Shown here: positions 34,964 through 42,796 of the stretch, one piece after another
Layout: the number at the start of each line of letters is the position of its first letter
How positions within the stretch are numbered: position 1 is the stretch's first letter
Assembly: GCF_052161615.1 (NCBI RefSeq)
Contig: NZ_CP197417.1
Span: 372,001-436,000, forward strand
Origin: Aeoliella sp052161615
GTDB lineage: Bacteria; Planctomycetota; Planctomycetia; Pirellulales; Lacipirellulaceae
Direction: 5' to 3'
Length of the DNA stretch: 64,000 bases
Position numbers and translations under genes: made by a program
Notes under the pieces: generated by a model
Told to the model about the DNA's origin: nothing
Databases searched by the model: none
What the model saw: only the letters and a program-made list of their open reading frames with translations

Positions 34964-36265
34964 ATGACGAAACTACTTCCGCGACTGGCCCTGTTGTTGA
35001 TCTTCGCGACTGGGGGCTGCTTCAGCTCGGCGAAGGTCAATGAGAATCTAAGCGATGCGAAGAAGAAGGAACTGGCCGCTCAGCCGCCAGTGACGGTGGA
35101 GACCGCGATTGGTCCGCTGGAACTTCCTTCGCCGTTCGCGACCAAGGTCGCGGAGAAGCATAGCCAGATCGTGCCATGGCCGGCGGGGCAGGGGCCCAAG
35201 GCTCCCGAAGGGTTCACCGTGACGAAGTTCGCAACGGGTCTCAAGCATCCGCGGCGAACGTACGTCGCTCCGAATGGCAAGGACTACTTCGCCGTCGAGA
35301 GTGGCGATGCCCATGAGAGCGCCAACCGCATCACGTTGCTACGTGATAGCGACGAGGATGGCGAAGTCGACGAGACGTTCGTGTTTTGCGAGAACCTCAA
35401 ACAGCCCTACGGCATGCTGATCCTGGGCGACTACTTTTATGTCGGCAATGGCGACTCGGTGGTGCGTTGGCCCTACACCGATGGCATGACGAAACTAGAA
35501 GGCGAGGGTGAAAAGATCGCCGACCTGCCGGCTGGTGGGTACAACCATCACTGGACGCGCAACCTAGAGTCGACGCCCGATGGCAAGCAACTGCTGGTGA
35601 GCATTGGCTCGGCGAGTAACGTTGGCGAGTACGGCATGGAGAAAGAAGAACGCCGCGCGGGCATCCTGATCATGAACCCCGATGGCTCGGGCGAAGAAGT
35701 CTACGCCTCGGGCCTGCGCAATCCTGTGGGGATGGACCACAACCCTAAGACCGGTGAGTTGTGGACCGCGGTGAATGAGCGCGATCGCATCGGCGATGGT
35801 TTGGTGCCCGACTACATTACCAGCGTCAAGCGTGGCGGCTGGTACGGTTGGCCTTACTCGTACTTCGGGCAGATTCGCGACCCACGCTGGGCCGACGATC
35901 CGCACGAAGAGATGGTCGCCAAGTCGATTGTCCCCGATGTTCCGGTCGGCGCACACACGGCTTCACTAGGGCTCGCGTTCTACGACAAGGACAAGTTCCC
36001 GGAGAAGTACCACGGCGGCGCGTTCGTGGGGCAGCATGGATCGTGGAACCGCGAGAAGTTCTCGGGCTACAAGGTGCTGTTCGTGCCGTTCGACGCAGAA
36101 GGGAAGCCACAGAAGCCCGAGGATTTCCTCACTGGTTTCATCGCTGGTGGAGATCGCAACCAAGTCTACGGCCGGCCGACGGGCGTAGAGGTCACTCCGC
36201 GGGGCGACCTGCTGGTGAACGACGACGATGGTGGCGTGATCTGGCGGGTGTCGTACGGCGAGTAA
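34964..36265 (+). CDS. Sorbosone-dehydrogenase-like beta-propeller lipoprotein
   Basis: 433 residues. The N-terminus (RLALLLIFATGGCFSS) is a signal peptide with a lipobox-like TGGC. The rest is a glucose/sorbosone dehydrogenase (GSDH) beta-propeller: FTVTKFATGLKHPRRTYVAP, NHHWTRNLESTPDGKQLLV, YASGLRNPVGMDHNPKTGEL, GWYGWPYSYFGQ, GAFVGQHGSWNREKFSGYKV and YGRPTGVEVTPRGDLLVNDD. Members bind PQQ and Ca and oxidise sugars or aldoses in the periplasm; here the cofactor is inferred. It converges on a zinc-ribbon gene with a three-base gap. Confidence 0.9.
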   Translation: MTKLLPRLALLLIFATGGCFSSAKVNENLSDAKKKELAAQPPVTVETAIGPLELPSPFATKVAEKHSQIVPWPAGQGPKAPEGFTVTKFATGLKHPRRTYVAPNGKDYFAVESGDAHESANRITLLRDSDEDGEVDETFVFCENLKQPYGMLILGDYFYVGNGDSVVRWPYTDGMTKLEGEGEKIADLPAGGYNHHWTRNLESTPDGKQLLVSIGSASNVGEYGMEKEERRAGILIMNPDGSGEEVYASGLRNPVGMDHNPKTGELWTAVNERDRIGDGLVPDYITSVKRGGWYGWPYSYFGQIRDPRWADDPHEEMVAKSIVPDVPVGAHTASLGLAFYDKDKFPEKYHGGAFVGQHGSWNREKFSGYKVLFVPFDAEGKPQKPEDFLTGFIAGGDRNQVYGRPTGVEVTPRGDLLVNDDDGGVIWRVSYGE

Positions 36266-36268
36266 TGA

Positions 36269-36880
36269 CTACGCCGCGCGCAAGCCGGCGAACAGTTGAT
36301 CGAGGCCTTTCTTGCAGCGACCCCAGTCGTACCACTGGCCGTCGACCGTGGCGGTGGCGGTGACGTGGGTCCCTTTGGCGACGCGGTGAACCTTGATCGA
36401 TAGCCGGGACTCCATCGCGCGGAGGTCGGCGGGCAGGGTGGCTTCGAGCGTGCAGTGGTTGTCGCCGCTGGTGGTGCTAGTGAGTTCGTGTTCGATGCTG
36501 GCAAGCGCGACGGCGAGATTCGCGAGTGCTTCACCGGGCGGAACGAGCAAGTACTCGCCATGTTCTTTGCCTGTCTTGAGCCCCAGCTTCGCCCCCAAAG
36601 GCTGCGCGATCTTGGCGATCGTGAGGCTCGACAGGCCGCCCATCAATGGCGACGCGGCGGCATCGACGAGTCCTAGCATCGCCGAGCCCGACACCCGCTT
36701 GCCCGCCTTCGCCTTGGCTTCGGCGATACGTTTACGAACTTCCGGTACTTGGACGATGCGATCGTAATCGCACGACTCGCGCCAGTTGAACGCGATTGCC
36801 GGAGTGCCAGCACCGACCGGTGTGCCACAGTTCGCGCAGAACTTCCCCGCCGCCTGGTGGCCACACTCGGTACAAAACAT
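36269..36880 (-). CDS. Zinc-ribbon protein of unknown function
   Basis: 203 residues starting with a double-CxxC ribbon (MFCTECGHQAAGKFCANCGT). The remainder (about 30-203) is an alpha/beta region with LSSLTIAKIAQPLGAKLGLK and THVTATATVDGQWYDWGRCK, not recognised. AAAGGA lies upstream of the ATG. Probably a cytoplasmic, metal-stabilised regulator or adaptor; this is a guess from the ribbon alone. Confidence 0.75.
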   Translation of the reverse strand: MFCTECGHQAAGKFCANCGTPVGAGTPAIAFNWRESCDYDRIVQVPEVRKRIAEAKAKAGKRVSGSAMLGLVDAAASPLMGGLSSLTIAKIAQPLGAKLGLKTGKEHGEYLLVPPGEALANLAVALASIEHELTSTTSGDNHCTLEATLPADLRAMESRLSIKVHRVAKGTHVTATATVDGQWYDWGRCKKGLDQLFAGLRAA

Positions 36881-36965
36881 GTTCGAGAATCCTTTCTCTG
36901 GAGTTTATCGGGTACCCGAGCGTCGCGGCTGGAGTGCAGCAAGTGCTAGCAACGCCAACACCTCG

Positions 36966-37994
36966 TTAGATCCTCACCACCTGCGTGCCGCTGTGGCGGC
37001 GGATTAGTTTTCGCATCTCAAGCACGCTGACCGTCGAAAGCACGCGGTGCACGGGGACGCCGGAGCGGGTGATGACGTCGTCGATCAGCGTGGGGCTGGT
37101 TTCGATCGCTTGAAGGACTTGTCGCTCCATGTCGTTCAGGGCGAGTTCGGCGGCGTGGCGGAGTTCACCACCGGCGGGACGTTCGATGGCAGCGGTGGTG
37201 TGGGTGAGTTCGCCGAGGATGTCGTCGACGCTCATCACCAGCTTCGCGCCGTCTTGTATCAACTTGTGGCAGCCCCGCGATTGCCGATTGGTGAGCGCGC
37301 CGGGCACGGCGAACACGTCGCGGCCTTGCTCGGCGGCGTGCGTCGCGGTGATGAGTGCCCCTGAGCGATCGTCGGCCTCGACCACCACGACCCCCATCGA
37401 CAGCCCGCTGACCAGTCGATTTCGCTGCGGGAACGAACCGGGCACCGGCGGTCGGCGGGGCGGCGACTCGCTCATCAGGCAGCCCTGCTGGGCGACGTCT
37501 TCGGCCAGCTTGCGATTCTCGGCGGGCGAGATCTCCAGCAGCCCACCCGCGATCACCGCGATGGTCCGTCCGCCTGCTTCGAGTGCTCCGCGATGCGCTG
37601 CCGCATCGATGCCCCGCGCGAGACCGCTGACCACAGTCACTCCCGCACGAGCGAGCGACGCGGCGAGCAGCGATGCCTGTTCGAGGCCGTAAGACGTGGC
37701 ATGACGCGTGCCGACGATCGCCACGGCGAGCGTGTCGTCGGGCACCAGGTTGCCACGCAAGTAGAGCACCGGCGGCGGGTCGGCGATTTGCGTGAGGGGC
37801 TGCGGGTACGTCGTTGACGACCGCGTAATGACCTCAATGCCGTGCCGCTCCGCGAGCCGGAGTTCAGTTTCGACGTCTTCGATACTCGGCGCTTCGGCGA
37901 TGCGCTTGACCAGCTTCGGACCAATGCCCTCAACGCGCGCGAGTTCGCTCGGCGAGGCTTCGAACACGCGCGCCGGACGAACCGAGCGCCGCAA
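36966..37994 (-). CDS. dprA: DprA DNA-processing protein, 5' end frameshifted
   Basis: The main frame encodes the Rossmann core: TYPQPLTQIADPPPVLYLRG, VAIVGTRHATSYG, GVTVVSGLARGIDAAAHRGA, FPQRNRLVSGLSMGVVVVEA, AVPGALTNRQSRGCHKLIQD and a C-terminal winged helix. DprA protects single-stranded DNA and loads RecA in transformation. This frame opens at an unlikely TTG (37994) in mid-domain. The expected N-terminus lies upstream in another frame (see 37970-38079). A single-base shift rejoins the two, so this is either a damaged gene or a sequence error. Confidence 0.85.
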   Translation of the reverse strand: MRRSVRPARVFEASPSELARVEGIGPKLVKRIAEAPSIEDVETELRLAERHGIEVITRSSTTYPQPLTQIADPPPVLYLRGNLVPDDTLAVAIVGTRHATSYGLEQASLLAASLARAGVTVVSGLARGIDAAAHRGALEAGGRTIAVIAGGLLEISPAENRKLAEDVAQQGCLMSESPPRRPPVPGSFPQRNRLVSGLSMGVVVVEADDRSGALITATHAAEQGRDVFAVPGALTNRQSRGCHKLIQDGAKLVMSVDDILGELTHTTAAIERPAGGELRHAAELALNDMERQVLQAIETSPTLIDDVITRSGVPVHRVLSTVSVLEMRKLIRRHSGTQVVRI

Positions 37995-38079
37995 GCAAGT
38001 TGCGCGTCAGCCTCGGCCCAATGTCCTTCACCATGCTCAGCCGCACGTCGGCCAGCAGTTCGGGGGGGCAAGGGTTCAT
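37970..38079 (-). other. dprA: N-terminal segment of dprA in a different frame
   Basis: From ATG 38079 the frame reads MNPCPPELLADVRLSMVKDI then GPRLTRNLLAALGS, a typical DprA N-terminus (HhH-like), and then leaves the family pattern. The continuation ARVFEASPSELARVEGIGPK is found one base over. The junction lies in a GGCGCGCG context near 37968-37975. The C7 run at 38062-38068 is not the site, since the frame after it is still correct. Confidence 0.75.
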
Positions 38080-38171
38080 GGCAGCGCGGGGCGGTAGGGC
38101 AGGGTGGCAAGGTCGATGCTTGCCATCCTAGTTGCCCCGCGGTGCGGGTGCCAGCAAAACGCCGGGGCCAT

Positions 38172-38828
38172 TTAGGTGGCCGGGGCGCTTTCGGGCTCGA
38201 TCTTCAGGCGTCCGGCGACGCAAATGAACTTCACCAGCTCGGCAACGCTCTTGGCGTGCATCTTGCGCATGATCTTCGACCGGCGGAGTTCAACGGTCCG
38301 CAGACCGATGCCCAGACGCTGTGCGATCTGCTTGTTGGCCAGGCCATCGAGCATGGCGTCGACCACCTCGTTCTCGGCTGGGGTCAACTGATCGAGACGG
38401 GCCTGCATTTCGGCTTGTTGGGCCTTGCATGCCGACTCGGTTTCCCAGGTTTCGAGGGTCTTCTGCACGCGGTCCAGCAGTTCCTCGCGGCTGCACGGCA
38501 GCATGACGACGTCCTTGGCGCCACCCTTCATCAGGTCCACCGCGTTCTCGACGGTGGTGCTTGATGTGGTGACCATCACCGGGACCATGTTGGCCAAGGC
38601 CTCGACCGACGCGCGCGCCAGTTCGTTGCCCGTACCAGTGAGGATGGCGATGTCGGGAGTGCCCTGTGCTTGGCCTTCGCCAAGTTGCGATTGGATGTAG
38701 CTGGTGAGGGAGGAAGGGGATTCGTGGCGGGAGACTTCAAATCCGAAAGAGGAAACAGTGGATTCGGCGAAGTCGGCTTCGGAGGGATTGCTGGCGACGA
38801 TAGCCGCCCGGCGGGGTAGATAATTCAC
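38172..38828 (-). CDS. LuxR-type regulator with degenerate receiver domain
   Basis: 218 residues from a GTG start. The N-terminal ~125 residues have the receiver length and pattern, but the acidic pocket is lost (AAIVASNPSEADF instead of ...DDD) and the phospho-acceptor region reads PDIAILTGTGN. The C-terminal HTH is FixJ/LuxR type: LTPAENEVVDAMLDGLANKQ, IAQRLGIGLRTVELRRSKI. It probably binds DNA without classical phosphorylation. No kinase gene is adjacent. Confidence 0.85.
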   Translation of the reverse strand: MNYLPRRAAIVASNPSEADFAESTVSSFGFEVSRHESPSSLTSYIQSQLGEGQAQGTPDIAILTGTGNELARASVEALANMVPVMVTTSSTTVENAVDLMKGGAKDVVMLPCSREELLDRVQKTLETWETESACKAQQAEMQARLDQLTPAENEVVDAMLDGLANKQIAQRLGIGLRTVELRRSKIMRKMHAKSVAELVKFICVAGRLKIEPESAPAT

Positions 38829-39068
38829 CTGTATAGACTCTCAATACCTTGTGGCGTTGGTTTGGACCTCGAGACCCCATAGGAATCCCGAGAAAACGCC
38901 CCCTGACTACTTCGATGTATAGTCGATGCGGATACGCGTGGCTACAGGTTCGCGCAAAAATATTCGGACTTTTGGCTTGCCAAAACCAGAACATGCGCGT
39001 ACGCGCCACTTCCTCTGCGCAGGGAAGAGAAAAACACTCCCAGGGAACCGCAAATCAGACAAAACGTG

Positions 39069-40163
39069 CTACGATTGCGCACCCAGAACGGCGATCACAT
39101 CGGCGCTCTTAACGGCCGAGGTCAGGGTGACGTCGCCGATTCGCGTGGGGAGGACGAAACGGAGTTTGCCTTCCGCCACCTTTTTGTCGTGCCACATCAG
39201 GCGGTAGATCTCTTCGCTGTCGAATTCCAGCGGTTCGGTGGGGAGCGACAACGCCTGGAGCAACTGGATCTGCCGCTCGGTTGCCGCGGCGTCGATCATG
39301 CCGGCCCGTTCGGCGAGTCGCGACGCACACACCATGCCCATGGCCACCGCCTCGCCATGGAGCAGCTTGCCGTACTCAGTCGCCGCTTCAAACGCATGAC
39401 CAAAGGTATGGCCATAGTTCAAGATTGCACGGCGGCCCGACTCTTCGCGCTCGTCGGCCTCGACTACGTCGGCTTTCAGCCGGCAGCATCGCTCGACGAC
39501 GTACTCCAGCACCTGTGGGTCGCGGGCGTTGATCGCCGCGACGTTTTGCTCCAGGTATTCGAAGAACGGCTCGTCCATGATCACGCCATACTTCACCACC
39601 TCGGCCATCCCCGCGGCGAACTCGTTGTCGGGCAGCGTCTTGAGGACGTCGACATCGATCAGCACGCCGATTGGTTGCCAGAACGCCCCGACGATGTTCT
39701 TCGCCTCGGGTAGGTTGATGCCCACTTTGCCGCCCACAGAGCTGTCGACCTGCGCCAGCAGCGTGGTTGGTATTTGCAGGAACGGTACACCCCGCGCGAA
39801 GGTCGCCGCGACGAAGCCTGCCACGTCCCCCACCACGCCACCACCCACCGCGGCAACGACGCTGCCACGATCGGCTCCCTCGGCGAGCATCGTCTCCCAG
39901 AGATCGATCATCACGTCGGCGTTCTTGCTCTCTTCGCCGGGTTCGATCACCAGCACTTCGACTTCGAGCCCTTCGTCGGTGAAACGATCCCCCACGGCGT
40001 CGGCGTAGAGGCCATCGACGTTCGTGTCGGTGATGAGCACCACGTGCGTCGTGCTCGAACGCTCGGCGAGAAACTGAGGGCACTCTTCGAGCGTGCCGCT
40101 ACCGATGGCAATGTCGTAGCCACGTTCTTTGAGGTCGACGCGAATCTTGCGATGGGTGGGCAT
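39069..40163 (-). CDS. aroB: 3-dehydroquinate synthase
   Basis: 364 residues, full length. It converts DAHP to 3-dehydroquinate in the shikimate pathway with NAD+ and Zn2+. Motifs: GEESKNADVMIDLWETML, VAAVGGGVVGDVAGFVAATF, PTTLLAQVDSSVGGKVGINL, AEVVKYGVIMD, NYGHTFGHAFEA (Zn His) and HGEAVAMGM (Zn His). It stands alone; other aro genes are not in the window. Confidence 0.97.
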   Translation of the reverse strand: MPTHRKIRVDLKERGYDIAIGSGTLEECPQFLAERSSTTHVVLITDTNVDGLYADAVGDRFTDEGLEVEVLVIEPGEESKNADVMIDLWETMLAEGADRGSVVAAVGGGVVGDVAGFVAATFARGVPFLQIPTTLLAQVDSSVGGKVGINLPEAKNIVGAFWQPIGVLIDVDVLKTLPDNEFAAGMAEVVKYGVIMDEPFFEYLEQNVAAINARDPQVLEYVVERCCRLKADVVEADEREESGRRAILNYGHTFGHAFEAATEYGKLLHGEAVAMGMVCASRLAERAGMIDAAATERQIQLLQALSLPTEPLEFDSEEIYRLMWHDKKVAEGKLRFVLPTRIGDVTLTSAVKSADVIAVLGAQS

Positions 40164-40197
40164 GCGGGGGAAGCAGTTGGGAGTTGATGTTCTACAA

Positions 40198-40264
40198 ATT
40201 AGCCGTTTTGGCGCTAGCCACGGTTTAGTGGAGAGGAACCGTGGCTAGCGCCAAAACGGCTAAT
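40198..40264. repeat. Perfect 28-bp hairpin between two minus-strand genes
   Basis: ATTAGCCGTTTTGGCGCTAG-CCACGGTT is followed after 11 bases by its exact complement AACCGTGG-CTAGCGCCAAAACGGCTAAT. A fragment GGCTAGCGCCGGCG appears at 61699-61712. Transcribed from either strand it would be very stable. It is not followed by a T-run, so it is more like a mobile palindrome than a terminator. Confidence 0.85.
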
Positions 40265-40288
40265 CACACTTGTGGCATTGATAACGTA

Positions 40289-40531
40289 TTAGAGAGATGA
40301 AGCTTGTTGTTGGATACCCAGTCGCTCCAAGTCCTGCGGCATCACGATCACTCGCCGGCAGAAACCGGTATGGGTGCGGACGTACTCAAGGTTACACGCC
40401 GACCGAGGGTCTTCATGTAGCGCAAGCGAAACCCGCTCGCGAGCCGCGGGGTCCGCCACCGCGCACGCCTCGTCCCACCGAGTCTCGGTCTCCATGACCA
40501 AGCGTTCGCGATAGGGATCGAATTTATCCAT
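40289..40531 (-). CDS. Small conserved-looking hypothetical protein
   Basis: 80 residues from ATG 40531 (MDKFDPYRERLVMETETRWD). Acidic, helical, with four cysteine-free blocks and then CNLEYVRTHTGFCRRVIVMP. A 20-residue upstream extension covers a family B repeat and is rejected. No family recognised; upstream of aroB, with a hairpin between. Confidence 0.6.
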   Translation of the reverse strand: MDKFDPYRERLVMETETRWDEACAVADPAARERVSLALHEDPRSACNLEYVRTHTGFCRRVIVMPQDLERLGIQQQASSL

Positions 40532-40560
40532 CGAGCTAAAAGCTAAGTGTGAGTGAAGGC

Positions 40561-40662
40561 TAATCACCAATGCCGAAGGACCAATGACCAATAAGCAGCT
40601 TCAAGAACTACTCCACGCTTGCACGTTCATTGGTCATTGGGTACTTCGTCATTGGTCATTTA
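40561..40662. repeat. Dispersed inverted repeat, family B copy 2
   Basis: AATCACCAATGCCGAAGGAC, CAATGACCAATAAG, then TTCATTGGTCATTGGGTACT and TCGTCATTGGTCATT. The last word is identical to part of copy 3 at 61724-61788. It lies between the cyclophilin gene and the small ORF. Confidence 0.75.
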
Positions 40663-40667
40663 AGAAT

Positions 40668-41102
40668 CTATTCTTCCGTGATCGTCACCTTCTCCATGAC
40701 GTCGCCTTGCTTGATGCTGTCGACCACGCTTTGGGTGTCGTCGATCACCTTGCCGAACACCGAGTGCTTGCCATCAAGCCAAGGAGTTGCCACGTGCGTG
40801 ATGAAGAACTGGCTGCCGTTGGTGTTGGGACCGGCGTTCGCCATGCTCAAGATGCCGGGGCCCGTGTGCTTGAGGTCGGGGTGGAACTCGTCGTTGAACT
40901 TATAGCCAGCATCGCCGGTGCCAGTGCCATGGGGGCAACCGGTCTGAATCATGAAGTCTTCGATGACGCGATGGAACTTGAGTCCGTCGTAGAAGCCATC
41001 GCCAACGAGCTTCTCGAAGTTGGCCACGGTCTTCGGCGTCTTGTCGGCGAACAGCTCCAGACGAATGTCGCCGCGCTTGGTTTTGATAGTGGCTACTTTC
41101 AT
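40668..41102 (-). CDS. Peptidyl-prolyl cis-trans isomerase (cyclophilin)
   Basis: 144-residue cyclophilin without signal peptide: VANFEKLVGDGFYDGLKFHR, VIEDFMIQTGCPHGTGTGDA, GILSMANAGPNTNGSQFFIT and LDGKHSVFGKVI. Active-site Arg (FHRVI), Phe and Gln (QFFIT) are present, and Trp (ATPWLDGKH) is retained. A cytoplasmic foldase of the PpiB type. Confidence 0.96.
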   Translation of the reverse strand: MKVATIKTKRGDIRLELFADKTPKTVANFEKLVGDGFYDGLKFHRVIEDFMIQTGCPHGTGTGDAGYKFNDEFHPDLKHTGPGILSMANAGPNTNGSQFFITHVATPWLDGKHSVFGKVIDDTQSVVDSIKQGDVMEKVTITEE

Positions 41103-41322
41103 GATGTCTCTTTCTTGCTAAGTGGAACGCAATGCGTGTTGATGATTTGTTGATTCGCGAGCAGCTTGTCGGGAGCAAAGGCTGCTGCCCACTATTCACC
41201 GCCCACTGCCTACCCCCCCGGTACAGACAGGTACAGACCCTCCAGCATCGCCCTAAGTGCTAGGCGTGACAAGGGTTCAAAAAACCTCGGGAATTGGCAC
41301 GCAATTATCTTGAAAAGAACTT

Positions 41323-41350
41323 TTGACCTTCGCGTTTTGTTTGATACACT
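41323..41350 (+). promoter_or_regulatory. Sigma70-like promoter
   Basis: TTGACC (41323-41328), 16 bases, TACACT (41345-41350). This is close to consensus and the local DNA is AT-richer than its surroundings. It points to the short ORF or remnant at 41410. Confidence 0.5.
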
Positions 41351-41807
41351 TCCATTGAGTAACGGCAGTTGGTACTTCATTCCTCGTAGTGAAATGGGAG
41401 GCCAAAGCAATGGAAGAACCACCTGGCTGGTTCCCGCGAGGCACGGCCCTTGGCCACTAGTCCTGATGCCGACGCGACCTAGCGATCCCACCCACGAATA
41501 CTCGCGGGCGCATTCTTCGGCATCTTGTTTACGAACGCCATCGTGCAAGTCTCGCTTCTACATCGTCGTTGTTTTTTAACACAAGGAGTGAACGCCAAGC
41601 GAAGTAGGCTTGGTAACCTCGGCTCGCAGCAGGTTCGCTCGCTAGCGCCGTGTCGTCCATAGTACGTGGCCCGCAAAGATACGAGTCATCCCCTCGTCAC
41701 GATCTGACAAATCGTCCGCGGCCAGGACACTGCCCATAGGGTTGAGCTCGACAGACACTAGCAAGCCCACCCGCACCGCCGAAGGTGCTCCGGCTGGATA
41801 ACAGAAA

Positions 41808-41842
41808 GGCCCTTGCCGCCTCTTAGGTGTGCGGCAAGGGCC
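41808..41842 (-). terminator. Terminator after the Cys/Tyr-rich protein gene
   Basis: GGCCCTTGCCGC and GCGGCAAGGGCC form a 12-bp stem with an 11-base loop. On the minus strand it is followed by TTTCTGTTAT. It lies 45 bases past the stop codon at 41887. Confidence 0.75.
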
Positions 41843-41886
41843 TATGCTGTTTTAATGGGGCAACTCTTTCTCGCCACCGCGGTTCT

Positions 41887-42339
41887 CTACCAGCGGTGAC
41901 CACCACCGTACCCATAGCAGCTCGCCGTGTAACTCGGTGTGTAGCAGTGGTTGTATGAAGGTGTGTAGCAAGTTTGGTACGACGGCGTGTAGCAGTAACT
42001 AGGCGTGTACGAAGCCTGGTAGCAGTAACTCGGAGTGTAAGTCGGCTGGTAGCAGGTCGTGTAGCTCGGCTGGTAGCAAGTCTGGTACGTCGGGGTGTAG
42101 CAGTAGTTGTACGACGGTGTGGGGCAGTAGCTCGGCCGGTAGCAGTAGTTGTAACTGGGCGTGTAGCAACTGGCGTAGCTCACGGAGTGTCCATAACCAC
42201 CACCCCAACCACCGCCACCACAGTAGCCACCGCCCCAACCATGCTTGGCCTCTGCCGAGGGGGCGGCCAACGCGAGGCCGACGATCACGGCCAAAGTTCC
42301 CACCGCGGCCAGTACTTTCCGATTCAGTAGAGTGTTCAT
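41887..42339 (-). CDS. Secreted Cys/Tyr/Pro repeat protein
   Basis: 150 residues from ATG 42339 (GGGAG upstream). The signal peptide ends at SAEA; a Gly-rich stretch (KHGWGGGYCGGGGWGGGYGH) follows, then about a dozen repeats of CYTPSY or close variants (CYRPSY, CYQPTY, CYQASY), each with one Cys and two Tyr. Such a composition suits a cross-linked surface, matrix or coat material through disulfide or dityrosine links. A terminator follows, so the gene is a single transcription unit. Planctomycetes have Cys-rich cell-wall proteins; relation to those is unproven. Confidence 0.85.
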   Translation of the reverse strand: MNTLLNRKVLAAVGTLAVIVGLALAAPSAEAKHGWGGGYCGGGGWGGGYGHSVSYASCYTPSYNYCYRPSYCPTPSYNYCYTPTYQTCYQPSYTTCYQPTYTPSYCYQASYTPSYCYTPSYQTCYTPSYNHCYTPSYTASCYGYGGGHRW

Positions 42340-42478
42340 TGCTTTTCTCCCATGCCAGAGTTTTTTAAGGGTCTTGCAGGTCATTGTGACCCACTTCACC
42401 ACCTCATACGCGCGCCAGCGAAGCTGTTACAGCGTGGCAGGAGAAAGTTCGAGAAAGTGTCCAGTGCGGCGCGGATTC

Positions 42479-42675
42479 GTAGCCAGATTCGCCAGAATTC
42501 GGGGGATTCGAGAAGAAGTTGAACAGGAGGGAACAGAAAGAACGGAGAGAGAGGTCAAAGAAGAACAGAAGGAAACGAAGGCACGAAGGAAGCTATTCGG
42601 GACGTTCCACGAAGTGGAACCACGTCAGAGCAAAGGGTCACGAAGGCGAGGAACGAGCCGAAGCGCACCCTGGTA
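42479..42675. repeat. Composite repeat: family A half-arm plus family C, copy 2
   Basis: GTAGCCAGATTCGCCAGAAT at 42479, a purine-rich tract (GAACAGGAGGGAACAGAAAG, GAACAGAAGGAAACGAAGGC) and the core at 42604-42675 (GTTCCACGAAGTGGAACCAC ... GAGCCGAAGCGCACCCTGGT). The palindrome GTTCCACGAAGTGGAAC keeps pairing compared with GTTCTACGAAGTAGAAC at 30882. Confidence 0.8.
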
Positions 42676-42706
42676 AGATGGTTCGTGAATGACGGAAATG
42701 GACAAG

Positions 42707-42787
42707 GGCGAGCCGGAAGCGTCAGCGCCCGGAGTATTGACCTGCTCTGGTACTCAAAGCTCCGGTCCCTAACGCCCCCGGCTCGCC
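42707..42787. repeat. GGCGAGCCGG hairpin repeat, family D copy 1
   Basis: GGCGAGCCGGAAGCGTCAGC pairs with CCTAACGCCCCCGGCTCGCC across about 40 bases. A second copy is at 46044-46122. Its right end is nine bases from the stop of the signal-peptidase-like gene. Confidence 0.8.
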
Positions 42788-42796
42788 GGATTGGCA

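Larger units (their letters stand above)
41103..41886. other. Intergenic region with a promoter and remnants of a short ORF
   Basis: About 780 bases. From ATG 41410 (GGGAGG eight bases upstream) a 16-codon frame MEEPPGWFPRGTALGH stops at 41460. One frame over, RILAGAFFGILFTNAIVQVS (from about 41495) would be a membrane helix, so a decayed small membrane-protein gene is possible. A terminator for the Cys/Tyr protein is at the right end. No intact gene is supported. Confidence 0.45.

Noticed and set aside
40198..40264. Rho-independent terminator
   Set aside because: The hairpin has no T-run on either strand; kept as a repeat instead.
41920..42190. CRISPR-like impression from regularly spaced repeats
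   Set aside because: The periodicity is in-frame coding repeats (CYTPSY) of a secreted protein with signal peptide, not repeat-spacer DNA.
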